From: Corallococcus llansteffanensis | GTDB lineage: Bacteria > Myxococcota > Myxococcia > Myxococcales > Myxococcaceae | Reading direction: 5' to 3' | Length of the DNA: 35,128 nucleotides | Assembly (NCBI RefSeq): GCF_003612055.1 | Contig: NZ_RAWB01000028.1 | Location: forward strand, 1 to 35,128 | Part shown: piece after piece, positions 33,783-35,128 of the stretch | Numbering within the stretch: the stretch's first letter is position 1 | How the letters are laid out: every line of letters starts with the position of its first letter | Notes under the pieces: generated by a model | The model's database searches: none | Told to the model about the DNA's origin: nothing | What the model saw: the letters and a program-made list of their open reading frames with translations, nothing else | Program-made: the position numbers and the translations under genes

Positions 33783-35081
33783 TCACGCGCGGGGCATGCG
33801 CACCGTCACGGCGGGCCGGTCGCTGCGCGCCATCACCTGCTGCGCCACCGAGCCCAGCACCACCCGGCTGACGCCGCCGCGGCCGTGCGTGCCCAGGCAG
33901 AGCAGGTCCACGCCATACCGTTCGGCGGCCTGGGTGATGACGCCCGCGACGTCATCCCCGGTGAGCACCGACAGCTCCACCTTGTGGTCCCCGTCCTGCT
34001 CCGCGCGGGGCACGCGCTGCTCCAACTGCCGCCGCGCCGCCTGGAGCTGTTCGGGCGTGGCCTTCGCGGGCTCGACGTGCAGCAGGTGCACCGTGCCCCC
34101 GGGCGGCGTCAGCGCGAAGGCATAGGCGATGGCGCGGTCCCCCGGCTCCAGGAAGTCCGTGGTCGCGAGCACCGCGCGCACCCGGGGCAGCTCCGCCTCC
34201 AGGCCCCGCTCGACCGCGAGCACCGGCACGCTCAGCACCGACATGGTGGCCAGTCGCCGGGCGTGCTGCGACACGCTCCACAGCCGGGCGAGCGCCTTGC
34301 GGTGGTGCGTGCCCACGACCAGCAGGTCCACCTGCTCCTCGGCGGCCAGCGCGACCAGGTGATCCGCGACGCGGCCCAGCCCCGGCTCCAGTCGCGTGCG
34401 GACCGTCACGCCTTCCGAGCGCAGCGGCTCCAGCATCGCGGACACCTCCCGCTCCAGCGCGTCGCGCAGCTCGGGGGACACGTCCTTGTAGCTGTGCGGA
34501 TGCACCAGCCCCATGCGCTCCGCCTCCTCGGACACCCAGAAGACCCGGCCGCCCACCACGTCCAGCGGCCCGAGCTTCGCCAGCCTCTTCACCTGGTCCC
34601 GCGCGACCTCGGACGGCCGAGAGCGATCCACCCCCAGCATCACCCGCAGGGGTTGCTCGCCACGCGCCCACGCCGTCAGGGCCGAGCCTCCCCGGACCAC
34701 GAGGAAGGGCATCTTCAGCTCCTGGGCCATCCGGTCGACCGTGCCTCCCAGGCCCAGGAAGGGCGTCTCCGCGGGCGGCGCGGCGGCCACCACCAGTTGG
34801 AAGTCGCGCTTCGTCACGAGCTCGGCCAGGGCCCTCTCCGGCTCCCCCGTCAGGAGGAGGCGCTCCACGGCCATGCCGCACAGCTCCTCCAGCCTCCGGC
34901 CTTCTTCCTGGAGCGCGGTCTGGACGGCCTCCAAGCCGGTCTGCCCGAAGGTGCGCATCACGGTCCCAGGCATCACGTGGATCAGACACAACGGGACCTG
35001 CATCCGCTTGGCGAGGAGGCCCGCCGCCTCACACGCACGCCCGGAGGCCTCGGAGAAATTGGTGGTGCAGGCCACGGTCAT
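33783..35081 (-). CDS. Universal stress protein with three tandem Usp domains
   Basis: 432 aa from ATG 35081, which has GGAGG 5 nt upstream and begins exactly as Usp domains do (MTVACTTNFS). An ATG at 35117 would add 12 residues, with poorer spacing. Three Usp domains: about 1-130, 145-290 and 300-432. The third has the full nucleotide motif GTHG-x9-GS (397-411); in the second (VVGTHHRKALARLW) the G-2x-G pattern is broken, and in the first it is further degraded (APPAETPFLG), so ATP binding is likely only in the third. Usp proteins bind nucleotides or partners and support survival in starvation or hypoxia. It heads a transcript with the alcohol dehydrogenase. It runs to near the window edge, so the upstream gene is not seen. 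Confidence 0.88.
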   Translation of the reverse strand: MTVACTTNFSEASGRACEAAGLLAKRMQVPLCLIHVMPGTVMRTFGQTGLEAVQTALQEEGRRLEELCGMAVERLLLTGEPERALAELVTKRDFQLVVAAAPPAETPFLGLGGTVDRMAQELKMPFLVVRGGSALTAWARGEQPLRVMLGVDRSRPSEVARDQVKRLAKLGPLDVVGGRVFWVSEEAERMGLVHPHSYKDVSPELRDALEREVSAMLEPLRSEGVTVRTRLEPGLGRVADHLVALAAEEQVDLLVVGTHHRKALARLWSVSQHARRLATMSVLSVPVLAVERGLEAELPRVRAVLATTDFLEPGDRAIAYAFALTPPGGTVHLLHVEPAKATPEQLQAARRQLEQRVPRAEQDGDHKVELSVLTGDDVAGVITQAAERYGVDLLCLGTHGRGGVSRVVLGSVAQQVMARSDRPAVTVRMPRA

Positions 35082-35128
35082 GGCGCCCTCCAGGGGTGAT
35101 GCGTTGAAGGTAGTCATGCCCCCGATGC

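Overview
The window is about 70% G+C with dense, strongly third-position-biased genes. It carries a DUF2378 protein, a MYXO-CTERM-like protein, many lipoproteins, Ser/Thr kinases and a sigma-54 activator. This points to a predatory myxobacterium of the Myxococcaceae (Myxococcus/Corallococcus type). I see no tRNA, rRNA, insertion sequence, phage gene or CRISPR array.

Layout. 1-4.4 kb: a DUF2378 protein, a secreted GH5-type glycan hydrolase lipoprotein with a duplicated accessory module, and a sortase-like surface protein. 4.4-9.4 kb: a signalling block in which an FHA/sigma-54 activator lies between two oppositely directed Ser/Thr kinases; the first kinase is coupled to a PEGA-domain outer-membrane-like protein. 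9.5-11.4 kb: a secreted GH18 chitinase. 11.4-12.5 kb: a lipoprotein toxin with a C-terminal HNH-type nuclease motif and an overlapping SUKH/SMI1 immunity gene, resembling the SitA/SitI kin-discrimination toxins of myxobacteria. 12.7-22.6 kb: the most unusual region. Four minus-strand genes encode a small amphipathic protein, a polytopic M48 metallopeptidase, a CHAT protease fused to a degenerate SIR2-like domain, and an nSTAND NTPase-TM-16x WD40 protein. A C25/caspase-like protein converges on them. This is a strong candidate for a regulated self/nonself conflict system and begins 8 nt behind transaldolase.

22.6-25.8 kb: transaldolase and transketolase, divergent (non-oxidative pentose phosphate pathway). 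25.8-28.9 kb: a peroxide-defence unit (catalase, ankyrin protein, divergent OxyR). 28.9-30.6 kb: a beta-class-like GST divergent from a MetR-like LysR regulator over a perfect palindrome. 30.6-32.6 kb: an RraA-family protein and a beta-helix lipoprotein built from two homologous halves, separated by tandem hairpins. 32.7-35.1 kb: a three-domain universal stress protein followed by a zinc alcohol dehydrogenase.

Together the genes suggest prey or polymer degradation (GH5, chitinase), kin competition (SitA-like pair), a STAND/CHAT conflict module and oxidative or general stress defence. Function calls rest on motifs read by eye; no database search was possible.
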